A stretch of DNA of 64,000 nt from Thalassobium sp. (lineage in GTDB: Bacteria > Pseudomonadota > Gammaproteobacteria > Pseudomonadales > Oceanobacteraceae): contig NVUW01000014.1 of the NCBI GenBank assembly GCA_002733205.1, positions 62,001 through 126,000 on the forward strand, in the 5' to 3' direction. Of the stretch, positions 32,983-41,584 are shown piece by piece. Under the pieces are notes generated by a model. It was not told the DNA's origin. It searched no databases and saw nothing but the letters and a program-made list of their open reading frames with translations. The position numbers were made by a program, and so were the translations under genes. Within the stretch, counting starts at the first letter, position 1, and each line of letters opens with the position of its first letter.

Positions 32983-34350
32983 ATGTCTGATGTTTTAGCC
33001 GCTGGCCAGCAAGGTATCCCTCTTACCATTCTTGAAAGCAGTGATTTTCCGCGCTGGCTCGGACAGCAGGCTGATGGTGTTAAAGCCTGGCTGGAGGCCT
33101 GTGCATACAGTGGCAAGGGCGTACAGCTGTTACCGGCGGCAGATGGTTCTTTGCAGGGAGCGTTGTTTGTCTGCGACAGTCTCGACGATATGTTTGCCTG
33201 TGGTGAGCTGGCTAATCAGCTGCCTGCCGCGGATTACATTATCGACAATATCAGCGACACCGATCAGTTAATCAGCATTGCCTTTGCCTGGGGGGCTGGC
33301 GCTTATCGTTTTGAGCGTTATGTAAAACCGGGCAAGCCGCAGGCGCGTTTATTACTGGCCGACAGCGGCGCACTGGTTTATGCCCGACAGCTGGTCACGG
33401 CTACCCGTCATGTACGCGATCTGGTGAATACTCCGGCCGCCGATATGATGCCGCAGCATCTGGCGGCCGCTCTGGAAACTCTGGCGAAAGAATTTGGCGC
33501 GCAGTTTTCGCAGGTGGTGGGTGATGAGCTGCTGAGCGAAAATTATCCTATGATTCATGCCGTCGGGCGCGCCAGTGCCCATGCTCCGCGTCTGCTGGAT
33601 TTACGCTGGGGCGATGAAAAACATCCGCTGGTTACTCTGGTCGGTAAAGGCGTGTGCTTTGACAGCGGTGGTCTGGATTTAAAACCCGCCGATGCTATGC
33701 GCACCATGAAAAAAGATATGGGCGGCGCAGCGCATGTGGTAGGTCTGGCGTATCTGATCATGGCGCAGAAACTGCCGGTGCGTTTACGCGTGCTGATTCC
33801 GGCGGTCGAAAATGCCGTCAGCGCCGACAGCTTCCGCCCGGGTGATGTCCTTAATACACGTAAAGGTTCAACCGTTGAAATTGATAACACCGATGCCGAA
33901 GGCCGTCTGGTGTTGTGCGATGCCTTAACCGAAGCGGTGAGTGAAAAACCCGAGCTGGTTATTGATTTCGCCACTCTGACCGGCGCTTGCCGCGTGGCGC
34001 TGGGCACCGAATTACCGGGCTTTTTCACCAACCAGATGCAACTGGCCTCGGATTTAATGCAGGTCGGTCAGCGCATTACCGATCCGGTGTGGAATTTACC
34101 CTTACATAAAGCCTACAGCGATTCGTTAAAAAGCGAGATTGCCGATCTGGTGAACTCGGTACCGGGGCCTTTTGGCGGGGCCATTACGGCGGCGCTGTAT
34201 CTGGAGCATTTTGTTGATAACACGCCGTGGGTGCATTTTGACGTCATGGCCTGGAACCGCCGTAAATTGCCGGGCCGTCCGTTGGGTGGTGAAGCAATGG
34301 GCATGCGCGCGGTATTTGCTTATCTGCAAAATCGTTATGCGGCGCTGTAA
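32983..34350 (+). CDS. Leucyl aminopeptidase family protein (M17)
   Basis: The protein has 455 residues. The M17 C-terminal domain has GKGVCFDSGGLDLKP (metal-binding Lys and Asp), MKKDMGGAAHV, and the signature NTDAEGRLVLCDA near residue 302. The N-terminal domain is shorter than PepA of E. coli (503), as in PepB or the DUF-type M17 proteins. It removes N-terminal amino acids in the cytoplasm and needs two metal ions. GGAG lies upstream of the ATG. It stands 36 bases before the TRIC-like gene and may be co-transcribed. Confidence 0.93.
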   Translation: MSDVLAAGQQGIPLTILESSDFPRWLGQQADGVKAWLEACAYSGKGVQLLPAADGSLQGALFVCDSLDDMFACGELANQLPAADYIIDNISDTDQLISIAFAWGAGAYRFERYVKPGKPQARLLLADSGALVYARQLVTATRHVRDLVNTPAADMMPQHLAAALETLAKEFGAQFSQVVGDELLSENYPMIHAVGRASAHAPRLLDLRWGDEKHPLVTLVGKGVCFDSGGLDLKPADAMRTMKKDMGGAAHVVGLAYLIMAQKLPVRLRVLIPAVENAVSADSFRPGDVLNTRKGSTVEIDNTDAEGRLVLCDALTEAVSEKPELVIDFATLTGACRVALGTELPGFFTNQMQLASDLMQVGQRITDPVWNLPLHKAYSDSLKSEIADLVNSVPGPFGGAITAALYLEHFVDNTPWVHFDVMAWNRRKLPGRPLGGEAMGMRAVFAYLQNRYAAL

Positions 34351-34386
34351 GCGCTGCTTAATATTACTTAACGCCGGGCAATCATC

Positions 34387-35007
34387 ATGGTTCTGAGCAC
34401 CGCCGAAGTGATGTACTGGTCAACCATGTTTGCGTCGATTTTATCGGCATCTGCCGGTGTGCTGGATGCACGCAGCAAGCAGTTTGATCTGTTCGGCATT
34501 ATGATTATCGCGTTTTGTGCCGCCCTTGGTGGTGGCACGTTGCGCGATACCCTGCTCGACCGCACGGTATTCTGGGTAGCAGATTCCAGTTACCTTATTT
34601 TTACCTGGTTTGGTGCTCTGGCAACGTTCTTTCTGGCACGCTGGATTAAATTATCCGGTCGCTGGTTTGTCATCCCCGATGCCGCGGCATTAGGTTTGTA
34701 CACTGTTGCCGGTACTCAGGCGGCACTGGGTGTTGGTGCCGATTTATTGGTGGCGTCTTTTATGGGCGTGATTACCGGCGTCGCTGGCGGTATTCTGCGC
34801 GACATTCTGCTGAATCAGGACCCGCTGGTTTTTCAGGGCCAGTGGTATGCGACCGCCGCCTGGAGCGGTTCGCTGCTGTATATTTTGCTGATTCACAACG
34901 ACATTAATATCGGTGCTGCCGCACTTATTGCCGGGGTTTTTATTTTTCTGTTACGCCTCAGCGCCATCCGCTGGAATCTGGTATTGCCGCGCTATAAAGA
35001 AAAATAA
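34387..35007 (+). CDS. UPF0126/TRIC-type membrane protein (YicG-like)
   Basis: The protein has 206 residues with seven membrane spans in two repeats. FDLFGIMIIAFCAALGGGTLRDTLLDR and GVITGVAGGILRDILLNQDPLVF are the glycine-rich GGG..RD signatures of the family, which folds like trimeric intracellular cation channels. Bacterial members conduct monovalent cations or are linked to glycine uptake; the substrate is not known here. It follows the aminopeptidase gene closely and precedes the small secreted-protein gene by 33 bases. Confidence 0.9.
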   Translation: MVLSTAEVMYWSTMFASILSASAGVLDARSKQFDLFGIMIIAFCAALGGGTLRDTLLDRTVFWVADSSYLIFTWFGALATFFLARWIKLSGRWFVIPDAAALGLYTVAGTQAALGVGADLLVASFMGVITGVAGGILRDILLNQDPLVFQGQWYATAAWSGSLLYILLIHNDINIGAAALIAGVFIFLLRLSAIRWNLVLPRYKEK

Positions 35008-35040
35008 AACGTCTGCCGAAAACACTTCAAAGGACTGATG

Positions 35041-35478
35041 ATGAATTGCACCCGCTTGCTGCTTTTACTGGGAATTTTAACGACGGCTACAGCTCACGCA
35101 GCTCCCGTTACAATATCCTCGGCTCTTCCCTCACAAAAAACTTCGCAAAAAACCTCAACAAGCACCTCAACAATTCCTGCACAGCCACTGGCCGACGGTT
35201 TCTATGTATTTCAACAACGCTACGCCGAGCATCCGCACATGCCCGGCATTCTTTTGGATACGGAAATAAAGCAGGGGAAAATTTATCTGACCAATAACGA
35301 CCGCGCCGGGGTATTCCCGCTGGGGTTAATTGACGAAGGCGAGCTGTATTGGCACCCACGATCCGGCCAATGGATTATTGTTAATTCGGCGCAGGACAAA
35401 TCGGCAACAGAGGTCGGCGGCTGCAGCGATGGGCCGGTGATGGTCGATCTGAAAAAGCGGATTTATTGGACATGCTGA
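35041..35478 (+). CDS. Small secreted hypothetical protein with C-terminal Cys
   Basis: The protein has 145 residues. The signal peptide ends AHAAP. A Ser/Thr/Gln-rich linker (SQKTSQKTSTSTSTIPAQP) is followed by a compact domain GFYVFQQRYAEHPHMPGILL, NDRAGVFPLGLIDEGELYWH and VGGCSDGPVMVDLKKRIYW. I do not recognise the family. The two Cys near the end could form a disulfide. ATG 35041 has AAAGGA 6 bases upstream. The stop codon lies at the first bases of a hairpin repeat (TGAGCGCGCCC), so the repeat may have set the C-terminus. Confidence 0.7.
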   Translation: MNCTRLLLLLGILTTATAHAAPVTISSALPSQKTSQKTSTSTSTIPAQPLADGFYVFQQRYAEHPHMPGILLDTEIKQGKIYLTNNDRAGVFPLGLIDEGELYWHPRSGQWIIVNSAQDKSATEVGGCSDGPVMVDLKKRIYWTC

Positions 35479-35977
35479 GCGCGCCCTTCGACAGGCTCCC
35501 TTCGACTAGCTCAAGACCGACGAGACGAACGGTGTTCAAATAAAATCCGATCACCCTGAGCGCGCCCTTCGACAGGCTCAGGACGAACGGGATCAAGTCG
35601 AAGGGTCGACAAGCTCAGTACCAACGAGACCAACGAGACCGACGAGACCGACGAGACCGACGAGACCAAAGTCGAAGTATGAACTGTGTTTAAATAAAAA
35701 CCGGTCACCCTGAGCGCGCAGCAGTCGAAGGGTTTAACAAACAGATTTGGCGTAGCCCTTCTACATATTATCTTGAGCCTGCCCTTCGACACGTCCTCTT
35801 GAGATTGCCGACCCTTCGACAAGCTCAGGGTGATCGGGCGGGGGATATGTGTATGAATATAAACCCGATTGCCCTGAGCGCGCCCTTCGACAGGCTCAGG
35901 ACGAACGGGATCAAGTCGAAGGGTCGACAAGCTCAGGACCGACGAGGCGAACGGAAACATGTCGAAGTATGAACGAG
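35475..35977. repeat. REP-like hairpin repeat cluster F
   Basis: This starts inside the end of the upstream gene and runs nearly to the carbonic anhydrase gene. GCCCTTCGACAGGCTC..GGACGAACGGGATCAAG occurs near 35567 and 35883, followed each time by TCGAAGGGTCGACAAGCTCAG-type sequence, indicating duplicated blocks. It includes a 9-bp microsatellite at 35620-35664. Confidence 0.85.
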
Positions 35978-36000
35978 ACAGATACTGAATGTTGCGCGGA
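35479..36000. other. Intergenic region holding repeat cluster F
   Basis: This 522-base gap between convergent genes (secreted protein, carbonic anhydrase) is almost entirely repeats. No gene or classical terminator is seen, so the hairpins may themselves end transcription. Confidence 0.65.
35620..35664. repeat. 9-bp tandem repeat (ACCRACGAG x5)
   Basis: Five head-to-tail copies of ACC(A/G)ACGAG. The unit is itself a fragment of the hairpin repeat (GACCGACGAGACGAACGG), so it probably arose by slippage within cluster F. Confidence 0.85.
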
Positions 36001-36666
36001 TCAATCAGCAACCCGTTCAATGATCTCCGCATAGTGTGCAGAAAAATCGTTAAAGGTATCGCTGTTATGACTGCAGCAGCGAATACCGCCGCTTTTAATG
36101 TCGTATACCCAACCATGAATGCTGACTTTTTTCGTTGCCAGTTTGGCGGCAACGACCGGATGCGTACGCAGATGCTGTACCTGCTGTAATACGTTTTCTT
36201 CGATGGCTTCGTTCAGGTGTTCGCTTTCAAGGCACTGATCGGATGGAATGCCGTTACGTTCACGCACAATTTCCATTGCTGAACGGCAATGACCCAACCA
36301 CTCTTTAACGTGCGGCAGACCTTTAAGTTTGGTCATATCCAGTGCGCCCTTGATCGCGCCGCAGTCGGTATGGCCGCAAACAATAATATGGCGCACACCC
36401 AGTACGGCAACGGCGTATTCAATAGAGGCCGTCATACCACCGGTTTCGTTGGAATGCGGAGGAATAATATTACCGGCATTGCGACAGATAAACAGATCAC
36501 CGGGGGCTGAGCCGGTAACCATATTCGGGTCTATACGGGAGTCCGAGCAGGTAATAAACAGTACATCCGGATTCTGGCCATCGTCGGCCAGCGCACCAAA
36601 CAGGTCTTTCTGTTGCGGATACACATTCTGCTTAAAATTCAGTACGCCACGTATCAATTTTTCCAC
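36001..36666 (-). CDS. Beta-class carbonic anhydrase
   Basis: The protein has 221 residues. The zinc ligands are C40 (FITCSDSR), H99 and C102 (VCGHTDCGA), and D42/R44 form the catalytic dyad. RNAGNIIPP is also typical. It interconverts CO2 and bicarbonate in the cytoplasm, which fits its place next to the biotin-dependent pyruvate carboxylase genes that consume bicarbonate. The GTG start at 36666 has AAGGGGA upstream; a TTG at 36684 is less likely. Confidence 0.95.
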   Translation of the reverse strand: MEKLIRGVLNFKQNVYPQQKDLFGALADDGQNPDVLFITCSDSRIDPNMVTGSAPGDLFICRNAGNIIPPHSNETGGMTASIEYAVAVLGVRHIIVCGHTDCGAIKGALDMTKLKGLPHVKEWLGHCRSAMEIVRERNGIPSDQCLESEHLNEAIEENVLQQVQHLRTHPVVAAKLATKKVSIHGWVYDIKSGGIRCCSHNSDTFNDFSAHYAEIIERVAD

Positions 36667-36775
36667 TGCAATTCCCCTTATCAACGGCGCTAAGAATACG
36701 GTATTCCCTCCGCAAGAAACATGATTTTCTCAGCGGACTGTTGTGCCGCTTACGACACAACAATCCGCTTTGGTA

Positions 36776-38584
36776 TCAGCCGATTTCAATCAGCACTTCG
36801 CCCGGTGTTACCCGGTCGCCTTTGCTGACATGCACCGCCTGCACTGTACCGGCGATATTAGCGTGAACCTCGGTTTCCATTTTCATTGCTTCGGCAATTA
36901 ATACCGACTGCCCGGCTTCCACGCTGTCACCTTCTTTCACCAGCACTTCGACGATATTGCCCGGCATGGCGGCACTGACGTGGCCCGGTTGCGTCGCACG
37001 CTTACGGCCACTGCTACCTTCGGCGACGTATTCGTTGAGTGATTCAAAAATCACTTCTTCCGGCATACCATCCAGCGACAGATACAGCTTGCGCTTACCG
37101 GCACCGGAATCACCGACCCCGGTAATAGCCACTTCGTAGCTTTCGCCGTGTACATCAATGCGGAATTCGGTCGCCATCGATTCAGCCATGCGACCTTTGC
37201 CCTTCTGATCAAGCGGCAGCAGCTCTTCCGGCTTCAGGGTGCCATCGGCACGTTGCTGCAGGAATTCACGACCCAGATCCGGGAACATGGCAAAGGTCAG
37301 TACATCTTCTTCGCTTTGCGCCAGAGTGCCGATATCGTCACGCAGTTTGTTCATTTCCGGGCTTAATAAATCTGCCGGACGGCCATCGTTAACACTTTCG
37401 TTGCCAATGGCTTTTTTCTGCAGCTCGGCATTAACTGCAGCCGGTGCGGCACCGTAACCACCCTGCAGGTAACGCTTAACTTCGTTGGTGATGGTTTTAT
37501 AGCGCTGACCTGCCAGCACGTTGTACACCGCCTGGGTGCCAACAATTTGTGAGGTGGGCGTTACCAGCGGCGGAAAACCCAGGTCTTCACGTACGCGTGG
37601 AATTTCGGCAAATACCTCACGAATTTTATCCAGCGCGTTCTGTTCTTTCAGCTGATTGGCCAGGTTGGACATCATGCCGCCCGGCACCTGATTGATCTGC
37701 ACGGAGACATCTTCGCGGGTAAATTCACTTTCAAACTGGTGATATTTTTTGCGCACTTCACGGAAGTAATCGGCAATTTCACCCAGTAATTCCAGATCCA
37801 GACCAGTGTCGTATTCGGTGCCTTTTAATGCCGCGACCTGCGACTCGGTCGCCGGATGACTGGTGCCTGAAGCAAACGAAGAAATCGCGGTGTCGATACG
37901 GTCGGCACCGGCTTCAATCGCTTTCAGCTGACACAGCGGTGCCAGACCGGCGGTGGAGTGGCTGTGAATAACCAGTGGCACATCAATGGCGGCTTTAATG
38001 GCTTTGACCAATTCATAGGTGCCGTACGGGGTGAGCAGACCGGCCATATCTTTAATGACAATCGAATCGGCGCCCATGGCCTGCATGGCTTTGGCCTGCT
38101 CTACAAATAAGGCCGGCGTGTGTACCGGACTGGTGGTATAGCAGATGGTGCCCTGCGCATGTTTGCCGGCTTTTTTGACGGCTTTCATCGCGGTTTCAAT
38201 GTTACGCAGATCGTTCAGTGCATCGAATACACGGAATACATCAATGCCGTTATCCGCCGCTTTCTGCACAAAGGCTTCCACCACGTCATCGGCGTAATGG
38301 CGATAACCGAGCAGGTTCTGTCCGCGCAGTAACATTTGCAGGCGGGTATTGGGCAGTGCTTTTTTCAGCTGGCGCAGACGCTCCCACGGATCTTCTTTAA
38401 GAAAACGAACACAGGCATCAAAGGTGGCACCACCCCAGACTTCCAGTGACCAGTAGCCGACTTTATCCAGCTTGTCGCAAATCGGCAGCATGTCTTCGGT
38501 GCGCATACGGGTCGCGATCAGCGACTGGTGCGCATCGCGCAGAACCACATCGGTGACTTCAATTTTTTTCACGTTACTCATCAT
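36776..38584 (-). CDS. pycB: Pyruvate carboxylase subunit B (OadA-like, carboxyltransferase plus biotin carrier)
   Basis: The protein has 602 residues. The HMGL-like carboxyltransferase domain begins TDVVLRDAHQSLIATRMRTEDM and has GGATFDACVRFL, KDMAGLLTPY and HSHSTAGLAP. The C-terminal biotinyl domain carries AEAMKMETEV with the biotin Lys at 568. It moves CO2 from carboxybiotin to pyruvate, giving oxaloacetate. Length and sequence also match oxaloacetate decarboxylase alpha, but no beta/gamma membrane subunits are near and a biotin carboxylase gene is upstream, so the two-subunit pyruvate carboxylase is favoured. AGGAGG precedes the ATG. Confidence 0.92.
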   Translation of the reverse strand: MMSNVKKIEVTDVVLRDAHQSLIATRMRTEDMLPICDKLDKVGYWSLEVWGGATFDACVRFLKEDPWERLRQLKKALPNTRLQMLLRGQNLLGYRHYADDVVEAFVQKAADNGIDVFRVFDALNDLRNIETAMKAVKKAGKHAQGTICYTTSPVHTPALFVEQAKAMQAMGADSIVIKDMAGLLTPYGTYELVKAIKAAIDVPLVIHSHSTAGLAPLCQLKAIEAGADRIDTAISSFASGTSHPATESQVAALKGTEYDTGLDLELLGEIADYFREVRKKYHQFESEFTREDVSVQINQVPGGMMSNLANQLKEQNALDKIREVFAEIPRVREDLGFPPLVTPTSQIVGTQAVYNVLAGQRYKTITNEVKRYLQGGYGAAPAAVNAELQKKAIGNESVNDGRPADLLSPEMNKLRDDIGTLAQSEEDVLTFAMFPDLGREFLQQRADGTLKPEELLPLDQKGKGRMAESMATEFRIDVHGESYEVAITGVGDSGAGKRKLYLSLDGMPEEVIFESLNEYVAEGSSGRKRATQPGHVSAAMPGNIVEVLVKEGDSVEAGQSVLIAEAMKMETEVHANIAGTVQAVHVSKGDRVTPGEVLIEIG

Positions 38585-38600
38585 TCATTCCTCCTGCGGA

Positions 38601-40016
38601 TTACCAGCCGGCGTGTGCGGCAATGGCTGCGGCAATGGCCAGCGCAACTTCGCTGGGGTGACGTTTTTCTGAATAATTCAATAATTCCGGATGGGTCGGC
38701 ACAAAGCTGGTGTCGAATTCCGCCCGTTTAAAATCGGCGTTACTGAGAATTTGCTGGTAATAATTGGCGGTGGTTTTAATGCCATGCAGGCGCATGTCAT
38801 CCAATGCACGCTGACCACGGGCAATCACCTCTTCCCAGGTCAGTGCCCAAACCACCAGTTTTAAACACATGGAGTCGTAATACGGTGGAATTTCATAGCC
38901 GGTATAAATGGCGGTATCGACCCGGACTCCCGGCCCACCCGGCGCGTAGTAGTGAGAAATACGGCCAAAACTTGGCAGGAAATCGTTTTTCGGATCTTCG
39001 GCGTTAATACGGAACTGCAGGGCAAAACCGCGATAGGCAATATCTTCCTGGCGATAACTGAGCGGCAGGCCTGCGGCAATGCGCAGCTGCTCACGCACGA
39101 TATCCACCCCGGTAATCTGCTCGGTAATAGTGTGCTCGACCTGCACGCGGGTATTCATTTCCATGAAATACACTTCGTTGCCGGTCAGCAGGAACTCAAC
39201 CGTTCCGGCATTTTCGTAGCCGACGGCGGCGGCGGCTTTTACTGCCAGACCACCAATATACTGGCGCTGCTCCGGCGTTAACTGTGGGCTTGGCGCTATC
39301 TCGATCAGCTTCTGGTTACGGCGCTGAATAGAGCAGTCACGTTCGTACAGATGCACCACGTTGCCGTGGCTGTCAGCCAGAATCTGTACCTCAATATGAC
39401 GCGGGTTAACGATGCACTTTTCCATAAACACATCGGCGGAACCGAAGGCTTTGGTGGCTTCGGAAATAACCCGCGGGTACTGGGCTTTTAAATCATCGGC
39501 AGAATCACAGCGACGGATACCACGACCGCCGCCACCTGAGGTGGCTTTCAGCATCACCGGATAACCGATTTCAGCGGCCAGTTTAAGAGCTTCGTCGAGA
39601 TCGGCCAGGTTGCCATCAGACCCCGGTGTAATCGGTACGCCTGCGGTACGCATGGAATCACGCGCCTGGGTCTTATCACCCATTTTGTGGATAACGTCCG
39701 ATTTGGGGCCAATAAAGGTGACGCCTTTCTGCTCACACAAGCGGGCGAACTCAGCATTCTCTGACAGGAAGCCGTAGCCCGGATGAATGGCATCGCAGCC
39801 GGTTTCCAATGCCAGATTCACAATGCGCAGCGGATCGAGATAACCCGCCAATGGATCTTCACCCAGCATATAAGCTTCGTCCGCGCGCTTAACATGCAGA
39901 GCGTAGCGGTCCGGTTCGGTATAGATAGCCACCGAGCGGATGCCCATTTCGGCGCAGGCACGCACGATACGGACGGCAATCTCGCCGCGGTTAGCAATAA
40001 GAACTTTCTTCAGCAT
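38601..40016 (-). CDS. pycA: Pyruvate carboxylase subunit A (biotin carboxylase)
   Basis: The protein has 471 residues. MLKKVLIANRGEIAVRIVR begins the N-terminal Rossmann-like domain; the ATP-grasp domain has KATSGGGGRGIRRC, IEIAPSPQLT and MEMNTRVQVEHTITE, all diagnostic of biotin carboxylases. It makes carboxybiotin from bicarbonate and ATP. GAGGAG lies 6 bases before the ATG at 40016; a longer frame to 40070 has no support. It is 16 bases from pycB, forming an operon, and divergent from a LysR gene across a 136-base region with a perfect palindrome. AccC of fatty-acid synthesis is the alternative, but the neighbours argue against it. Confidence 0.9.
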   Translation of the reverse strand: MLKKVLIANRGEIAVRIVRACAEMGIRSVAIYTEPDRYALHVKRADEAYMLGEDPLAGYLDPLRIVNLALETGCDAIHPGYGFLSENAEFARLCEQKGVTFIGPKSDVIHKMGDKTQARDSMRTAGVPITPGSDGNLADLDEALKLAAEIGYPVMLKATSGGGGRGIRRCDSADDLKAQYPRVISEATKAFGSADVFMEKCIVNPRHIEVQILADSHGNVVHLYERDCSIQRRNQKLIEIAPSPQLTPEQRQYIGGLAVKAAAAVGYENAGTVEFLLTGNEVYFMEMNTRVQVEHTITEQITGVDIVREQLRIAAGLPLSYRQEDIAYRGFALQFRINAEDPKNDFLPSFGRISHYYAPGGPGVRVDTAIYTGYEIPPYYDSMCLKLVVWALTWEEVIARGQRALDDMRLHGIKTTANYYQQILSNADFKRAEFDTSFVPTHPELLNYSEKRHPSEVALAIAAAIAAHAGW

Positions 40017-40106
40017 GGGGAACTCCTCGTTCGTAGTCCCGGAGTGAAAGGGTGAATCCAGCTTAGACAACTCAAGATCAAAGCAAAAATTGATATTTCT
40101 TTCCCA

Positions 40107-40130
40107 ATCTATAAGGTATTACTTATAGAT
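40107..40130. promoter_or_regulatory. Perfect palindrome, candidate LysR-type operator (pycA/pycR)
   Basis: ATCTATAAG at 40107-40115 and CTTATAGAT at 40122-40130 are exact reverse complements with a 6-base centre. The site lies in the 136-base gap between pycA and the LysR gene, 22 bases before the LysR start. The spacing and the T-N11-A design are those of LysR-family recognition sites. Confidence 0.75.
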
Positions 40131-40152
40131 AACAACCCAAGAGCAAACTAAC

Positions 40153-41109
40153 ATGCCGCTCAGCGTGCAAAAATTAGCCAGCCGACTGACTTTTCGCCAA
40201 TTGCAGGTGTTCGACGCAGTATACGAGCTGAAAAGTTACAGTAAGGCGGGCGAGATGCTGGGCCTGACTCAACCGGCCGTCAGCAGCCAGATGCGGCAAT
40301 TGGAGCAGGCGCTCGGCATGCCACTGTTTGAATACGTGGGCCGCCGTTTGTTTACCACTGCGGCAGCGGAAAAGCTGGCTCAGAGCGTGAACGGCATTTT
40401 CGGCGAATTGCGCAAACTGCAGACCGAACTGGCCGAACTGGACGGTAAAGTGGCTGGTGAGCTGAAACTGGTGGCGGTGAATACCGCGCAATATGTGGTG
40501 CCGTACCTGCTGCGGGCGTTTCTCAATCTGTATCCGCAGATCAACGTCAGCGTACGCGTGGTCAACCGTGCTGCCGCCATCCAGCGCCTGAACGATAACA
40601 GCGATGATCTGGTGATTATGGGGATGGTGCCGACCGAAAAGCCGCTGGCCTCGCTGCCGTTTCTGAATAATGAGCTGGTGCCGGTTGTACCGGCAGAGCA
40701 TCCGCTGTTGCAGCAGCACAGCGTAACTGCACAGGAGTTTCTCGACAGTCATCTGCTGATGCGGGAAGCCGGTTCCGGCAGCCGTCTGGCGCTGGAAGTG
40801 CATTGTCAGCAGCAGCGCCTGCGGCTGAAGCCCAGCATGGAAATCGGCTCCAACGATGCCGTTAAACATGCGGTGATTGCCGGTCTTGGTGTGGCTGTAC
40901 TGCCCAAACTCAGCATTCTGCCGGAACTGGAACTCGGCACATTAAAGGTGCTGGATGTTGCCGGTTTTCCACTGCGCCGCAGCTGGTGCGTGGTGTATCC
41001 TCAGGCCAAGCATCCAACCCCCGCCATGAAAGCGTTTATTGATTATATTCAGCAGAACATTAAACAATTTGAGCAGGTTTTTCTGCGCAACTCGCAGCTA
41101 AGATCCTGA
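40153..41109 (+). CDS. LysR-family regulator of pyruvate carboxylase (PycR-like)
   Basis: The protein has 318 residues. The N-terminal winged helix has LTFRQLQVFDAVYELKSYSKAGEMLGLTQPAVSSQMRQLEQALG (in two parts), the LysR signature. The C-terminal effector domain contains MLRAFLNLYPQINVSVRVVNR-like and PVVPAEHPLL segments. In Pseudomonas a LysR gene divergent from pycA/pycB regulates pyruvate carboxylase; the same arrangement here supports that role. The palindrome at 40107-40130 is its probable binding site. A terminator follows the stop. Confidence 0.88.
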   Translation: MPLSVQKLASRLTFRQLQVFDAVYELKSYSKAGEMLGLTQPAVSSQMRQLEQALGMPLFEYVGRRLFTTAAAEKLAQSVNGIFGELRKLQTELAELDGKVAGELKLVAVNTAQYVVPYLLRAFLNLYPQINVSVRVVNRAAAIQRLNDNSDDLVIMGMVPTEKPLASLPFLNNELVPVVPAEHPLLQQHSVTAQEFLDSHLLMREAGSGSRLALEVHCQQQRLRLKPSMEIGSNDAVKHAVIAGLGVAVLPKLSILPELELGTLKVLDVAGFPLRRSWCVVYPQAKHPTPAMKAFIDYIQQNIKQFEQVFLRNSQLRS

Positions 41110-41121
41110 CTCGTGGCGCAT

Positions 41122-41153
41122 AAAAAAAGCGACATCCATGATGCCGCTTTTTT
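41122..41153. terminator. Bidirectional terminator between the LysR and Lys-rich genes
   Basis: AAAAAAGCG-A-CATC and GATG-C-CGCTTTTTT pair with one mismatch around a 3-base loop. It has A and T tracts on both sides and serves both convergent genes. Confidence 0.85.
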
Positions 41154-41171
41154 GTTTAAAGCCGGGAGATA

Positions 41172-41297
41172 TTAAGCGGCTTTCTTCAGTTTTTTCTTCA
41201 GAGACTTCAGCTTGCCTTCTTGCTTAGAGATTTTGGCCTTACGCGCTTTGATCTCTTTTTTCAGGCTAACGACTTTTTTGGATACTTTCTTAGACAT
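41172..41297 (-). CDS. 41-residue Lys-rich basic protein
   Basis: The protein has 41 residues: MSKKVSKKVVSLKKEIKARK, then AKISKQEGKLKSLKKKLKKAA. About 40 percent of residues are Lys, and the heptad-like Leu/Val/Ile spacing predicts one basic amphipathic helix or coiled coil. An AAGGAA Shine-Dalgarno lies 6 bases before the ATG, and it has a bidirectional terminator, so I accept it as a real small gene. It may bind nucleic acid or the ribosome; the function is unknown. Confidence 0.7.
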   Translation of the reverse strand: MSKKVSKKVVSLKKEIKARKAKISKQEGKLKSLKKKLKKAA

Positions 41298-41339
41298 AAT
41301 AAATTCCTTCTTTATCTTGAGATGTGCAATTACGCACTG

Positions 41340-41549
41340 TTAGTCATCAATCTGCTGATTTTTCCGGATAAAGCTGCGGATAAATCGTCGGACTTCACGG
41401 GCGGCACTGGTATCCAGCTCTTCGCACAGAGCAAGAAACTGCTCCCGCTCTTCGCCATTAATTCGGATAAGAAGCTGCGCATCATTCTTAACAGCTTTGG
41501 CCTTTTTACTGCGACTGCCTTTTACGGCATCGACCTTTGCCTTATCCAC
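41340..41549 (-). CDS. Small ribbon-helix-helix-like DNA-binding protein
   Basis: The protein has 69 residues. After a basic N-terminus (MDKAKVDAVKGSRSKKAKAV) the segment DAQLLIRINGEEREQFLALC, then EELDTSAAREVRRFIRSFI, has the beta strand, helix, Ser/Thr-capped second helix pattern of CopG/Arc-type regulators. The start is a GTG with no clear Shine-Dalgarno, and an in-frame stop lies seven codons upstream, so this is the only start. A perfect 21-base palindrome at 41585-41605, 36 bases upstream, is the likely autoregulatory operator. No toxin partner gene is seen. Confidence 0.72.
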   Translation of the reverse strand: MDKAKVDAVKGSRSKKAKAVKNDAQLLIRINGEEREQFLALCEELDTSAAREVRRFIRSFIRKNQQIDD

Positions 41550-41584
41550 GACGTCTGAAACCCACTAAGATTGAAGAGAACTTC

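Noticed and set aside
40174..40869. 231-codon minus-strand open frame opposite the LysR gene
   Set aside because: Antisense shadow of a gene with clear LysR motifs; Gln/His-rich composition.
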